From assembly GCA_964017965.1 (NCBI GenBank), contig CAXHNV010000004.1:1-64000 (forward strand): a stretch of DNA of 64,000 bases, in the 5' to 3' direction. Made by a program: the position numbers and the translations under genes. The notes under the pieces were generated by a model. It was not told the DNA's origin. It did no database searches and saw nothing but the letters and a program-made list of their open reading frames with translations. This document shows, piece by piece, positions 1 to 10,218 of the stretch (the stretch's first letter is position 1; each line of letters starts with the position of its first letter). This DNA comes from UBA2883 sp964017965 (GTDB lineage Bacteria; Cyanobacteriota; Vampirovibrionia; Gastranaerophilales; Gastranaerophilaceae).

Positions 1-47
1 TGTAACGTAACAAAATGTAAAGTATTTTCGGAGTAGCGAACCTAATC

Positions 48-76
48 TTGAAAAAAAGTTGTGGATGTGTAATAAT
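48..76 (+). promoter_or_regulatory. Promoter of the giant beta-helix gene
   Basis: TTGAAA (48-53) and AATAAT (71-76) are separated by 17 bases, and TG at 68-69 makes an extended -10. This predicts a transcript start near 83 and a leader of about 134 bases before the start codon at 217. The elements are seen in the sequence; promoter activity is inferred. Confidence 0.5.
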
Positions 77-82
77 AGATGT

Positions 83-216
83 AGACAGGTTTTGAAGCCT
101 GTGAGCTATCACAGAAATAGGGAAGTCAATAGCCACCTAAATCAGAGTGGAGTTTTGGGAAAATAATTACATAAAGTATGCGAGTATTTTCTTGAGCGTA
201 TTATTGGATATAGGGT
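83..216 (+). other. Structured 5' leader of the giant surface protein gene
   Basis: The predicted leader opens with small hairpins: ACAGGT/GCCTGT (85-102), GTGA-GCTA-TCAC (about 101-112) and CCAC/GTGG (about 135-152). The start codon at 217 has only a weak Shine-Dalgarno-like sequence before it. I compared the leader by eye with cobalamin, cyclic-di-GMP, glycine, SAM and preQ1 riboswitches and with 6S RNA and found no match. Its role in regulating the 9-kb gene is unknown. Confidence 0.3.
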
Positions 217-3200
217 ATGAGGAAGAAACACAGGATATCCACATCTATTACAAAGTTATTCTTAAGCGCTGCATTCATTAGCACAGTAACGCTTGCTCCT
301 GCAATGGCGAATTCAGACTTATATACCATAAACTCAGACTACAGTCTCTATTCAAAAGACGGCGATTCCTCAATGTACGTAACCCCTTCCTTATCAATGA
401 AATCGATTACAAAGAACTACGGTTCAGGCGCAAACCGAACATACTACTATATCTCAAACTCAAACAAATGGGCTTCAAGCCCGACTTCCTCAGTAGTCTA
501 CACTATCGGCTACAAAGACGAAAACAAACCTTACGATATCTCTACCAACACTGACAAAATCCAAACTGGTGCATCCGGAAGTAATGCAATGGATTTAAAA
601 GGTCGCGTAAAGATATCCAGCAACATTACTGTAAAAGAGCTTGACGTAGCGTTCTTGAGTGGTTCATCAGATATTGAACAAGCAGATACCCTCGGATATT
701 CAATGGTATATGTTGGTAACAACGCAACTCTAACAACCCTAAAAGGTTCGTTCATTGATAACTATGTTAATGTAAGCAGGGACGCAACAGGTTCAGTTGT
801 ACAGGTAAGTTCAGCAAGAATCGGTACAATGACTGCAGACTATTTAAGTAATGAAATAAACTCAACCGGAACAACTCTATACGGAGCGGTAGTAGGGGTT
901 TCGAACGCAAGTACTGTCAGTGCTATTACCAACTCCAACTTTATGTCAAACATCATTACTTCTACGGGAAGCGTATATGGTGGTGCGTTAGGTAACAGAG
1001 GTACAATAACAGCTATTTCAAATACCGGATTCCTGTATAACTCTGTAAACTCTGCAAAAGACATTCAGGGTGGTGCATTGTATGTAAACAATTCAGCAAC
1101 AATCGGAAGTATAACAAACTCTGACTTTATGGGTAACGAGATAATATCAACAGGCGGTAACGCACACGGTGGTGCTATATACAACATTGGTTCTATTGGT
1201 GAAATAGTAGACACCTCGTTTTACAACAATACTGCTGTAGCAAACGGTTCAAATACAGCTCGAGGCGGTGCTATCTATACGACATCTAACCTTGGAATCA
1301 GAGCAGAAAACAAAGATGTTGTATTCTCAGGTAATATGGTTACAAACGGTTCTCAAACAACGTCAGAGGCGATATATGTAGGGAATCACCTTGCAAATTT
1401 AACGTTAACTGCAAACAATGGAAAGAGCATTGTATTTGAGGATAATATCAATGGTGTATCGGGTTATCAGGTAACAGTAGGTGGTAATTCTACTATTGCG
1501 TTTTGGGGTGATATTACCAATGCAAGATTTAATGTAGCTGAGGATTCAGCGTTAAAGCTTGATTTTGTTAACTATGCAGGTAACACGTATAGTTTCACGC
1601 AGATGACAAGTCAGGCTAATACGAAGTATTATTTAGATGCGGATTTTGCGAACAAGGTATATGACAGATTTGTGGTACAGAGTGGTGACGGGGTTATTCA
1701 CATTTCGGGATTGAATGTATTTACGGATATGCCGGCAAGGACGGTAACGTTACAGATTATCCAGGCGAGTGCAGCTGCTAATATGCGCTTAGAGATAGAT
1801 CAAGCTATTTTGGATAAGTATTCTACCAGTGGTTCAAATCAGGTTAGGGAAGAGTTTACGAGTGCGATTGGTGACACTATTTATTGGTCAGAGCAATTGG
1901 GTTCAAGGCGGGTAGTGTTTAACTATTCGACTTCGATGTTTTTAAGCAAGACGGGTAATAATTTTGACAGTATAACATATCAGTATACGGAGAATATTAT
2001 CAGTGAGGAGACGACGTTGTCTGATGCTTTGATGTTGTATAACCAATATGATTCAGAGGATGTTCCTATCAAGAACTTTGTAGCTACCGAGGCAGGTTCA
2101 AGGTATGAGGTAAGCAGTGATTTAGGTACTACGAAGGGTATTTTAAATGTAAGCGGTATATTGGATGGCAGCGATGAGATTACTTCTGTAATAGATGCGA
2201 ACAATTACAGTATGTTTGAGGTAGGTTCCGGAGCCAGATTAACTGTTGAGAATTTAGTTGTAACGGGGTTAAAGAATGCGGACGGGTCGTTTATTACTAA
2301 CAATGGTGGGAATGTGACATTAAAGAACATTACAGTTGGAGAAGTGCAGACGTCTGCGGGTGCGAAGGCTGTAATTTTGAACAACTCAAACGATTTCTAC
2401 ATTGGTGGAGGCACTGTTACTTTAAACAGAAGCGTCTCTGGTACCGGTAGTATTTCTGTAAACGATGGGGCTGAGCTTATTGTGGGCAATTATGCCAATA
2501 TATCTCAGAATGCTATCAACGTTGCCGGGGAAATATCCACTTCTCAATTCGCTATTCTTAATTCTAATGTGAATGTTGAATCTACTGGTAAAATGTATAT
2601 AGGTACAGCAGATGTCATAAAACAGGATATAAATAATGACGGTACTATACAAATTAAAAGTGGTACATTAAATAGTGCAATTAGCGGTTCAGGGGTTTTG
2701 AATGTATGGGGTGGTACAAGTACTTTTAACAAACAAATTTCTCAATCAAGAATAAACATTGGCGGAGACACTGCATACAGTACTATTGTATATACAAAAC
2801 AAGAATTTTTGAGAGATTCCGTAAGCGGTGTTGCTACTCCTGTGGTTGTTACACATCCAGGAACATTATATTTATCAACAGACGAAGAACATTACACATC
2901 TGATATTACAATTAACTCTACAGGTCGATTACGTTTATCCGGAGCAAACTTAAAAACTATTGATACAGAAGTTAAAGGTGCCGGTTGGTTTAGCTTAGAC
3001 GGCAATACAAATATTGTAAATAACGCTATTATCAGGCTTTGTATGGATATTTCAAGTGGTTCAAGTTTAACTACTGATGTTAGCAAATTAACATGGAATA
3101 GTAGTGGTACATTCCACATCGTTAACGGTGTCTTGAATTTAAGCGGCGGAACAGAGTCTGTTCCTGCAGTTATGAATAGTGGTATAAATGGTTCTGGGAC

Positions 3201-6200
3201 AACAAATATTTTAGAAGGTTCTAACGTAAGAATTCAATACGGAGTTTCAACTACTTTAAATGTTGAAGAAAACGCGACTTTATCAGTTTTGGCATCTAAT
3301 ATTAAAAATGTTTTTAATAACGCAGGAACGATTAACTTAGGGGTTGGTACATTAACAAATACAATATCCGGCACTGGTATTCTTAACATTGTTGATAATG
3401 TTGTTTCAAATGTAAAAATTACACAATCTGCTCTTAATATTGCAACAGGAGCTAGTTATAGAACAAATGCAAATAATCTTGTTTTATCAAGCCGAAATAC
3501 CCCAATAAATATTGATGGAACCTTAATTTTTACAGGTGGTAAAATGTATAACCCATTGCAAGGTACCGGTAAGCTAGAATTATACAATGACAGTACAATT
3601 GAATTATTCGGTGATATATGGGTGCCTGTTACTGTCACAAAAGGAACTGCGGTTATTCATGATGGCTCACATATTCATAAAAATATAAGTAGTAATTCTC
3701 TTCAAGTTCGTGGTGGTATAATAAAAGATGTAACAATATCTTCTGTTCTAACACTGGTTGGAGATGTAACCTTAGAAAACTTTACTTATACTGGTTATTT
3801 CCGTATTTCTGCAAATTCAAATGTCTATATGAATTTAAATAATGCGAGTGTTAATCAAATTCACGGAGGTAGTCCTAATCAAAATAGAAATCTCTGGGTA
3901 TCAGGAACCGGCAATTTAATGATTGGACACTCCGTTGAAGGTTATGGTGCTGAAATTCATATATTAGGTGACATTACTATAAACAGGAATCAATCACACA
4001 GTATAACTATAGAAGAAGGCGGAATATTACATTCTGATATAAAATATTGGGATCCAATGATTAATGGCTGGGCTCCAACAGTAACAAATAATGGCAGTTT
4101 TTATTTAACTGGAGATGTAAAGAAAACTATTTACGGTACAGGTACGACATACATTAACAAAACATTAACTATTAGCGACACTGGTCGTATTGAAGGTACT
4201 TTAAATATGAATAGCGGTACACTTAATCTTGGGAATTTAGTAATTACTGAATCTAATATAAACAAGATAACTGGAAACGGTAATATTACCTTAGACCTCG
4301 ATGCAACTACAAGAACGGCTGATAAGCTAATTATTACAGATAAAACATCCGATGCAAAATTAACCATTACAAATATAAACCTTACATTATCAAGTGTTAA
4401 TGATTTAGTGTCAGGAATTGTCTTCCAGATAATAACAGGCGGCTCTAACGCTCAACTTATACTTCCACAATCTGTTATTGATGCGGCAAAGACCTCTTTA
4501 CCTATTGCAATCAGAACAGAAGATACTATTGCAAAAGCTTATCGTGATGATGGGACCTCATTCTCTTTTATTGATGCAAGTGGAAATGTTAACGTTAACT
4601 TCACAGACGCTGCAAAATACGGTATTCGGGTAAAGAATGGTACCGGTACAGCAACTTTAGCATTGGCTACTACTCAAAAAACTAATGATTCACTTTCTCT
4701 GTCTATAACCAATACTAATTGGACTACAGATAATTTTACAAAAACTGATTTATTTGAAGACTTTTTAAGATATGAAACAACTCATACTAAAACATTTAGG
4801 TTTAATTCTGCAAATGATTCAATAACACCTTCTAAATCTTATTATGATATAAATATATCTTCTCCAACAAATATTATAGGTGTATATGATGAAACGACAG
4901 GTAAAAGATCCACTATTGTAGGTAACACTATGGCTGTATGTTTTAAGACTTTACAAGGTGGTTCATTAGTATTAAAAGACATATTTACATATAACTGGGG
5001 TATGGCTTATTCACAATCATTTTTTAGTATAGCGGCCGGTACAACATTGACTCTTGATAATGTTCATTTTCAATCAATGCCTTATGGTATGAACTATGGT
5101 ACAATTGAGTCACTTTCAGGTATTTTTAGTCCACGATTTGGTGCTCAAATGATTTCTAATAACGGACTCATCAAGCACATGAGCGGGGTATTTACATCAG
5201 TTCAGTGTACATCAACTCAAGGCCCAACAACAGGTATTGCAAGCTCATCAGGAAGGTGGTATGGCAGCAGTAGCAGTTCTGTTCTTGGGACTATAGAGGG
5301 TGACGGTATGATTGGTACAAATGTGTTCCGATATTATCAAAGCGGTGGTGGTAATGTTTCAGGTTATTTTTCTGGCACAACATACAACGTAAAAGAATCT
5401 AACTTTGTGCAAAATTATTTTAACTATGCTTCTCCAAATGCTTCATACGGATTCTTCCATAACGCAGGTAATGTTTATAATTTTGAAAACAATTTATTTT
5501 ATGGTAACTACACAAGTAGCTGGGGTGAAAACCGTTATAAAGCTGGTATTGCATTAAGCAATACCGGATCTATGTATAACGGTATTATAGGAACTGTATT
5601 TAAAGCTAATTATACAAAATCTTTTGGTAGCTTAGGTGCTGCTATATACAATACAGGTTATATAGGCAGAGCACAATCGGTAATGGCATCTTCCGGTAAA
5701 TCTATTGACTCATCTATATTTGATTCAAATTATATTATTCACTTGCCATATGATGAATCTCGTTATAGTCGTGGGGCAGCTATATATAACACAGGGACAA
5801 TAACCTGGGGAATTACTAGTTCAAACTTCACAAATAATTATATAAACTCAGAAGCTAGCACATACGATAACGCTAATTTAGATATTCAAGGCGGTGCAAT
5901 TTACAATGCCGGTACGTTACCAACTATTAGCAATTCTCATTTCTATGGTAACTATGCAAATTCTATTGAGGGCAAATCTTTTGGTGGAGCTATTTATACT
6001 ACAAAACCACTAACTATCACAGGTTCATCAAAACCAACGTTAGATTCTGTCACTACAATATCCGGAAAACCTTCTGATATTAATACTAATACAAACTCTT
6101 ACACTTCATTTATCGATAATTATGTTTTATCAGGTGGCAGAACAAATATTATTAGTGGTGGTGGTGCAATATATTCCGGTTCAACACTCAATATATCCAA

Positions 6201-9198
6201 TACAATCTTCACCGGCAATTATGCTAATATTGCTAGTGGCGAGGGATATGGTGGTGCAGTTATGATTGTTTCAGGTAGTAATCTTTCAATATCAGATACT
6301 ATATTTACAGCGAATGAACTCCGTTCGAATAGTTATAATTTGGGTGGTGCTATCGGTGCTAAGCAAAGTAAAATTTCAAACATTTCAAATACTGTTTTTG
6401 CGGCAAATATAGTTGGTACATATGCGGATACGATATCTTCAATAATTGATATCCAAAGAACAATCTCTACAAGTTCCGTTACTGATCACTATGAACCTGC
6501 AAATACAAAAGTTTTAAAAGATTTTTATACTGATATAGACTACACAACATATACAATTTCAGGAACTACTATTAACAACAAGTTAATAACACATAATATT
6601 TCAACTTTAAACGAAATTATTTCTAATATTCAGGCTATTCCTACAAGTTCTTTCAAAGGAACCGGATTTGGTGGTGCGATAGGTTTGTGGGGTGGAACTG
6701 TCGATAAAATAGCCAATACCAGTTTCTTATCAAATATTTCTGCCAGTTGTGCAGGTACTGTTTATGGTGGTGCAATAAGTGGTTATTGGGGCTCAAAAGT
6801 ATCAAGAATTGAAAATAGCATTTTTGAAGGCAATACTGTAATTGCAAGAAGTAATTCAGGACAAGGTGGTGCTATAGCCACTGATGCAATTCTTACATTA
6901 ATAACAGGAGAACTTGCAGCATCTGCCGCTTCTAAATTTAATGCTAACTCTGTAGTATCGCCTTATGGCAAGTCAATAGGTGGAGCTATTTTTACTAGTA
7001 GTGGTATTGGTAAGATCATCAACACAGACTTTACGAACAACTACACTATAGGTAAGTACTCCGCACCGATACATACTCGTGACGGCGATAACTCCGTTTC
7101 TGAAATTTATACTCCAACATCTCTCGGTGGCGCTATCTACACTACTAAGAACCTCCTCTTCCTCTACGGAACTGATAAAGACGGCAACGTTGTTAACCAG
7201 ACTCAAAACTCTCACTACCAAATCTCTGGTAACTTCACTGCTACACTCAACGCGGCTGGTACCGAAATCGACACTAACTCGCTTACACGTCAAGCTATTT
7301 GGGTCGCTTCTTCTTCTGCTAAAATCGCGTTCGGGGTTACAGGAAGTGCGCCTTCAGGCACACCGCTATCTGCTTCTACTAAAACTACTACCCTCACAAT
7401 CGATGACACTATTAACGGGGAAAAAGGTTTCACAACAATACTCTCTAACAGTGTTAATGCTACATCGCGCATTAACTCTGCTACTGCGCCAACTTTCTCT
7501 AAAAATATATCTGAGCTCTATCCGACAGGTATTATTGAGCTCACTTCCAACGCAAAAATCCTCAACTCCAACGTGGAAATTTCTAACGTTAACATCGACA
7601 TCCTTGACAACAAGTTCACCACTTACGAGTTCTTAACGCTCAAGTCTGACGGCTCTGCTCGTTACGCCCTCGACATCAACTTCGAAACACTCGAATCTGA
7701 TAAGTTCCAAACTATCGAAACCGGATCCACCGGGATTATCGTCATTAAAGAACTCAACGTACTTGGTTCGCTCTCCGGACTCGGCACGCGTACTGTAAAA
7801 GTGCTTGACATCAACAACGCTGGGGTTGAACTAGCGCTCGATCCTAAGTTAAGTATAACCACTGCTAGCGGTACTACTCTCAAAGTAGTTGATAACGTCA
7901 TCGATTCGCTCTCTAACTCTGTGAAATCCGATCAAGTTTTCGTGCAACAAGCCGGTATCGCCATATCTTCTACCGACAACCCTGCTGACAGCATCTCTTT
8001 CTTCTCTGCGCAAGAATACGATACTCTCGCCATAATCACTCAAAAATTCGCTACAGGAAAGCTTTTCACTTTCAACGGGGCTCATCTGCGCAACGGGTAC
8101 ACTGTTAAAACTAATCAAAACCTTGCTCTTGGCAGCGGTGATCTAACTATCGACGGGAAAGGTTCTACCCTCAACCTAAACTCTAACTCGTTCATCCTTG
8201 CGCGTACGTCCAACATCCTTAACTTCAAGGATATCACCATTAACAATGGTACAATTGATGTTCAGCACCGTCTTGCTAAAATATCCTTGAACAATGTTCA
8301 TCTAAACTCCAACATCACTGCTTCTACTCTCGTTAACAACGAAAGGTTCGATCTCGCACTCTCAGGTTCCTCATATATCAACGCCGAAATCCACAACGCT
8401 AACATCACTATGAACGGCGATGACGATATCCTCTATCTCGTTAAATCCAACGCTCTCTATTCTTCTAACAACGCTGACAACCGATTAAACGTTCAAGCCG
8501 GGTTCGTTGACCTCGTTTCGTCTCACGCTACTCCTACTGATTATCAATTAAACTATCTCTATTCTTCTTCGGCTGCTAAATACTCTCTCAACTACAATGT
8601 TGTTAATGAGCTCGCCGACTCTTTATCTATCCACGATTCGCGTTCTTCAGGTCGTGTTAAAATCACTTCCGTTAACTATATCTCTCCTGCTATGTCTTCT
8701 CCTGAAATCCTTTCATATATCAATTCACACCTGCTTGAAGGTGCTACTTCTTATTCTAAGGTCGTTCAAGTGCTTAAAGGCGATACCCAAAACATCCAGC
8801 TTATTTTAGCTGACCCGAATGCCTCTGAACGCGGTCAATTCGTCATCGACCTCGATAGAAAAGAAGGATACTTCAACGACACTATATATTTCTACGTCCG
8901 TCACACCGATGTATTTAACAGAAACTATTCTGTCATCACCGTCTACGGCTCGCTTGAACTTGATTCAAGTTATAACGCGAATGACTCAATCAAGTTCGTC
9001 CTTAAACGCGATACCGCTTCCGATGAAGCTCGCCGCTCCTCCCTCGGCGATTCCTTCTTCTACGTCCTCAACGATAACTCCGATGATAGATATAGAGCCA
9101 CTACATTCCAATTTAATAAACCTACCGATAACTATAGAATTGATAATAATAAATTCGATTCCAACGTAATCGTTCCTCTTAATATGATTATGGCGTAA
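217..9198 (+). CDS. Giant secreted beta-helix protein with GGAI/FxxN-type repeats
   Basis: A 2,993-residue exported protein. The N-terminus has a signal peptide (basic start, hydrophobic 13-28, AMA-NS cleavage site). Residues about 230-370 and 1800-2330 carry repeats of the GGAIYN type followed by short F..N units, as in chlamydial Pmp and adhesin beta-helix passengers. The middle (about 700-1450) is Gly/Thr/Asn-rich with SGSG and GTL turns. A module of DxFxxxxxGxGxIxIxxLNV form occurs twice (about 480-520 and 2460-2500), suggesting internal duplication. The last 100 residues show no autotransporter barrel, no terminal aromatic residue, no LPXTG and no dockerin, so the export or anchoring route is unclear. 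Base composition changes in blocks along the gene. It stands alone behind its own leader. Adhesion or surface coating is inferred from repeat type only. Confidence 0.8.
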   Translation: MRKKHRISTSITKLFLSAAFISTVTLAPAMANSDLYTINSDYSLYSKDGDSSMYVTPSLSMKSITKNYGSGANRTYYYISNSNKWASSPTSSVVYTIGYKDENKPYDISTNTDKIQTGASGSNAMDLKGRVKISSNITVKELDVAFLSGSSDIEQADTLGYSMVYVGNNATLTTLKGSFIDNYVNVSRDATGSVVQVSSARIGTMTADYLSNEINSTGTTLYGAVVGVSNASTVSAITNSNFMSNIITSTGSVYGGALGNRGTITAISNTGFLYNSVNSAKDIQGGALYVNNSATIGSITNSDFMGNEIISTGGNAHGGAIYNIGSIGEIVDTSFYNNTAVANGSNTARGGAIYTTSNLGIRAENKDVVFSGNMVTNGSQTTSEAIYVGNHLANLTLTANNGKSIVFEDNINGVSGYQVTVGGNSTIAFWGDITNARFNVAEDSALKLDFVNYAGNTYSFTQMTSQANTKYYLDADFANKVYDRFVVQSGDGVIHISGLNVFTDMPARTVTLQIIQASAAANMRLEIDQAILDKYSTSGSNQVREEFTSAIGDTIYWSEQLGSRRVVFNYSTSMFLSKTGNNFDSITYQYTENIISEETTLSDALMLYNQYDSEDVPIKNFVATEAGSRYEVSSDLGTTKGILNVSGILDGSDEITSVIDANNYSMFEVGSGARLTVENLVVTGLKNADGSFITNNGGNVTLKNITVGEVQTSAGAKAVILNNSNDFYIGGGTVTLNRSVSGTGSISVNDGAELIVGNYANISQNAINVAGEISTSQFAILNSNVNVESTGKMYIGTADVIKQDINNDGTIQIKSGTLNSAISGSGVLNVWGGTSTFNKQISQSRINIGGDTAYSTIVYTKQEFLRDSVSGVATPVVVTHPGTLYLSTDEEHYTSDITINSTGRLRLSGANLKTIDTEVKGAGWFSLDGNTNIVNNAIIRLCMDISSGSSLTTDVSKLTWNSSGTFHIVNGVLNLSGGTESVPAVMNSGINGSGTTNILEGSNVRIQYGVSTTLNVEENATLSVLASNIKNVFNNAGTINLGVGTLTNTISGTGILNIVDNVVSNVKITQSALNIATGASYRTNANNLVLSSRNTPINIDGTLIFTGGKMYNPLQGTGKLELYNDSTIELFGDIWVPVTVTKGTAVIHDGSHIHKNISSNSLQVRGGIIKDVTISSVLTLVGDVTLENFTYTGYFRISANSNVYMNLNNASVNQIHGGSPNQNRNLWVSGTGNLMIGHSVEGYGAEIHILGDITINRNQSHSITIEEGGILHSDIKYWDPMINGWAPTVTNNGSFYLTGDVKKTIYGTGTTYINKTLTISDTGRIEGTLNMNSGTLNLGNLVITESNINKITGNGNITLDLDATTRTADKLIITDKTSDAKLTITNINLTLSSVNDLVSGIVFQIITGGSNAQLILPQSVIDAAKTSLPIAIRTEDTIAKAYRDDGTSFSFIDASGNVNVNFTDAAKYGIRVKNGTGTATLALATTQKTNDSLSLSITNTNWTTDNFTKTDLFEDFLRYETTHTKTFRFNSANDSITPSKSYYDINISSPTNIIGVYDETTGKRSTIVGNTMAVCFKTLQGGSLVLKDIFTYNWGMAYSQSFFSIAAGTTLTLDNVHFQSMPYGMNYGTIESLSGIFSPRFGAQMISNNGLIKHMSGVFTSVQCTSTQGPTTGIASSSGRWYGSSSSSVLGTIEGDGMIGTNVFRYYQSGGGNVSGYFSGTTYNVKESNFVQNYFNYASPNASYGFFHNAGNVYNFENNLFYGNYTSSWGENRYKAGIALSNTGSMYNGIIGTVFKANYTKSFGSLGAAIYNTGYIGRAQSVMASSGKSIDSSIFDSNYIIHLPYDESRYSRGAAIYNTGTITWGITSSNFTNNYINSEASTYDNANLDIQGGAIYNAGTLPTISNSHFYGNYANSIEGKSFGGAIYTTKPLTITGSSKPTLDSVTTISGKPSDINTNTNSYTSFIDNYVLSGGRTNIISGGGAIYSGSTLNISNTIFTGNYANIASGEGYGGAVMIVSGSNLSISDTIFTANELRSNSYNLGGAIGAKQSKISNISNTVFAANIVGTYADTISSIIDIQRTISTSSVTDHYEPANTKVLKDFYTDIDYTTYTISGTTINNKLITHNISTLNEIISNIQAIPTSSFKGTGFGGAIGLWGGTVDKIANTSFLSNISASCAGTVYGGAISGYWGSKVSRIENSIFEGNTVIARSNSGQGGAIATDAILTLITGELAASAASKFNANSVVSPYGKSIGGAIFTSSGIGKIINTDFTNNYTIGKYSAPIHTRDGDNSVSEIYTPTSLGGAIYTTKNLLFLYGTDKDGNVVNQTQNSHYQISGNFTATLNAAGTEIDTNSLTRQAIWVASSSAKIAFGVTGSAPSGTPLSASTKTTTLTIDDTINGEKGFTTILSNSVNATSRINSATAPTFSKNISELYPTGIIELTSNAKILNSNVEISNVNIDILDNKFTTYEFLTLKSDGSARYALDINFETLESDKFQTIETGSTGIIVIKELNVLGSLSGLGTRTVKVLDINNAGVELALDPKLSITTASGTTLKVVDNVIDSLSNSVKSDQVFVQQAGIAISSTDNPADSISFFSAQEYDTLAIITQKFATGKLFTFNGAHLRNGYTVKTNQNLALGSGDLTIDGKGSTLNLNSNSFILARTSNILNFKDITINNGTIDVQHRLAKISLNNVHLNSNITASTLVNNERFDLALSGSSYINAEIHNANITMNGDDDILYLVKSNALYSSNNADNRLNVQAGFVDLVSSHATPTDYQLNYLYSSSAAKYSLNYNVVNELADSLSIHDSRSSGRVKITSVNYISPAMSSPEILSYINSHLLEGATSYSKVVQVLKGDTQNIQLILADPNASERGQFVIDLDRKEGYFNDTIYFYVRHTDVFNRNYSVITVYGSLELDSSYNANDSIKFVLKRDTASDEARRSSLGDSFFYVLNDNSDDRYRATTFQFNKPTDNYRIDNNKFDSNVIVPLNMIMA

Positions 9199-9263
9199 TC
9201 GCCGAATGGCTTTTAGAAGATTGAACCGCCGAGGGAAGAGCTACTGATTCTAAATCCTAAACG

Positions 9264-10217
9264 TTAAACGCTCTCAACAAGACGTTTTGCAAGTTTTAAA
9301 GCAGTCTCAAAAACCTTCGGATTGTTAAAAAAATCATCTCTTGAAATATATGGTTTTACAATTTTTCTTGCATAAGAACCGACCGCAACCCCACAATATT
9401 CTATCCCGCACATATTTGCCAACTCCGCAGATTTAGAATTCGTTCCACCCGACAATAAAACAAAGACCGGAAGTTTTGCATCCTGAATTATTTCAGCCAT
9501 TGCAACCGCCTGTAAAGTTGTTTTATATGTATCGTCGCTTCCACTCATTGGAATACCGTCTGCTTGAATTATAGTAGTAAAAGGTTTCCGAACTTTTAAC
9601 AACTCTTTTACTCTTGAAAGAACTTGTTTATTGCCCAAATTTAATCTGTCAATACAGATACTTAATACCCCGCTAAAATGCTTATTTATACTTTCCCATT
9701 TATCAAGTATCTCTGAATCATCCTCGGCTGTTGCATGGAATTCTATACAATCAATTCCGCCTTTTACAAGTTCCGGTAAAATACTATCTAAATCCTTCTC
9801 AACAGAATTCATTTCGATAGCATTCGCTGGACAAACTCTAAAACATTTTCCGCACCCAAGACAACGTTCCTGCGAAACCTCAAAATCTGAGATAGCATCA
9901 TTTGTACAAATATGATGACACATTCTGCATTGTTGACATTTATTCTTATCAATCTTAGCTTTCAGAATATGCGGATCTCCTTTTATACCAACACTTACGC
10001 AAATATATCTATTCGACATAGTTCGGGAATATTCTAATCCACGTTTTGCAGCAGCCAAAATATCTAAATTTGCAGAGATATCAAACACCTGACAACCGGC
10101 AGCCGAATAAAGTGCAACAAGTCGTTCAACCTCTTCCACGCACTCATTACCGGCTCCGCAAACAAGTTTAAATAATTTCTTTTTACTTTTTAATAACTCT
10201 AATAAACTCTCAGACAT
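9264..10217 (-). CDS. ldpA: LdpA-like iron-sulfur protein
   Basis: 317 residues. The N-terminus (FKLVCGAGNECVEEVERL, then AGCQVFDISANLDIL) matches the pattern I know from cyanobacterial LdpA, a redox-sensing Fe-S protein that modulates the circadian period in Synechococcus. Two ferredoxin-type 4Fe-4S motifs lie at about 97-130: CQQCRMCHHIC and CLGCGKCFRVCP. The rest resembles a TIM-barrel-like C-terminal domain ending near GIEYCGVAVGSYARK. It starts one base after the sugar-binding lipoprotein gene ends, so it is the last gene of a three-gene run. A clock role cannot be assumed, since no kai gene is visible here; a redox or metabolic role is inferred. Family assignment is by memory of the motif pattern. 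Confidence 0.7.
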   Translation of the reverse strand: MSESLLELLKSKKKLFKLVCGAGNECVEEVERLVALYSAAGCQVFDISANLDILAAAKRGLEYSRTMSNRYICVSVGIKGDPHILKAKIDKNKCQQCRMCHHICTNDAISDFEVSQERCLGCGKCFRVCPANAIEMNSVEKDLDSILPELVKGGIDCIEFHATAEDDSEILDKWESINKHFSGVLSICIDRLNLGNKQVLSRVKELLKVRKPFTTIIQADGIPMSGSDDTYKTTLQAVAMAEIIQDAKLPVFVLLSGGTNSKSAELANMCGIEYCGVAVGSYARKIVKPYISRDDFFNNPKVFETALKLAKRLVESV

Positions 10218-10218
10218 C

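Noticed and set aside
83..216. Cobalamin, cyclic-di-GMP or preQ1 riboswitch, or 6S RNA, in the first leader
   Set aside because: GGGAAG and GCCACC recall parts of the cobalamin consensus, but their order and the B12 box do not fit; no other core matches.
6973..7636. Long open frames on both strands inside the giant gene
   Set aside because: They lie in the C/T-rich block where stops are rare in other frames, have low-complexity Leu/Thr or Val/Ser products and no start signals.
8597..9169. Two plus-strand frames overlapping the end of the giant gene
   Set aside because: Same composition effect; the main frame continues without a break to 9198.
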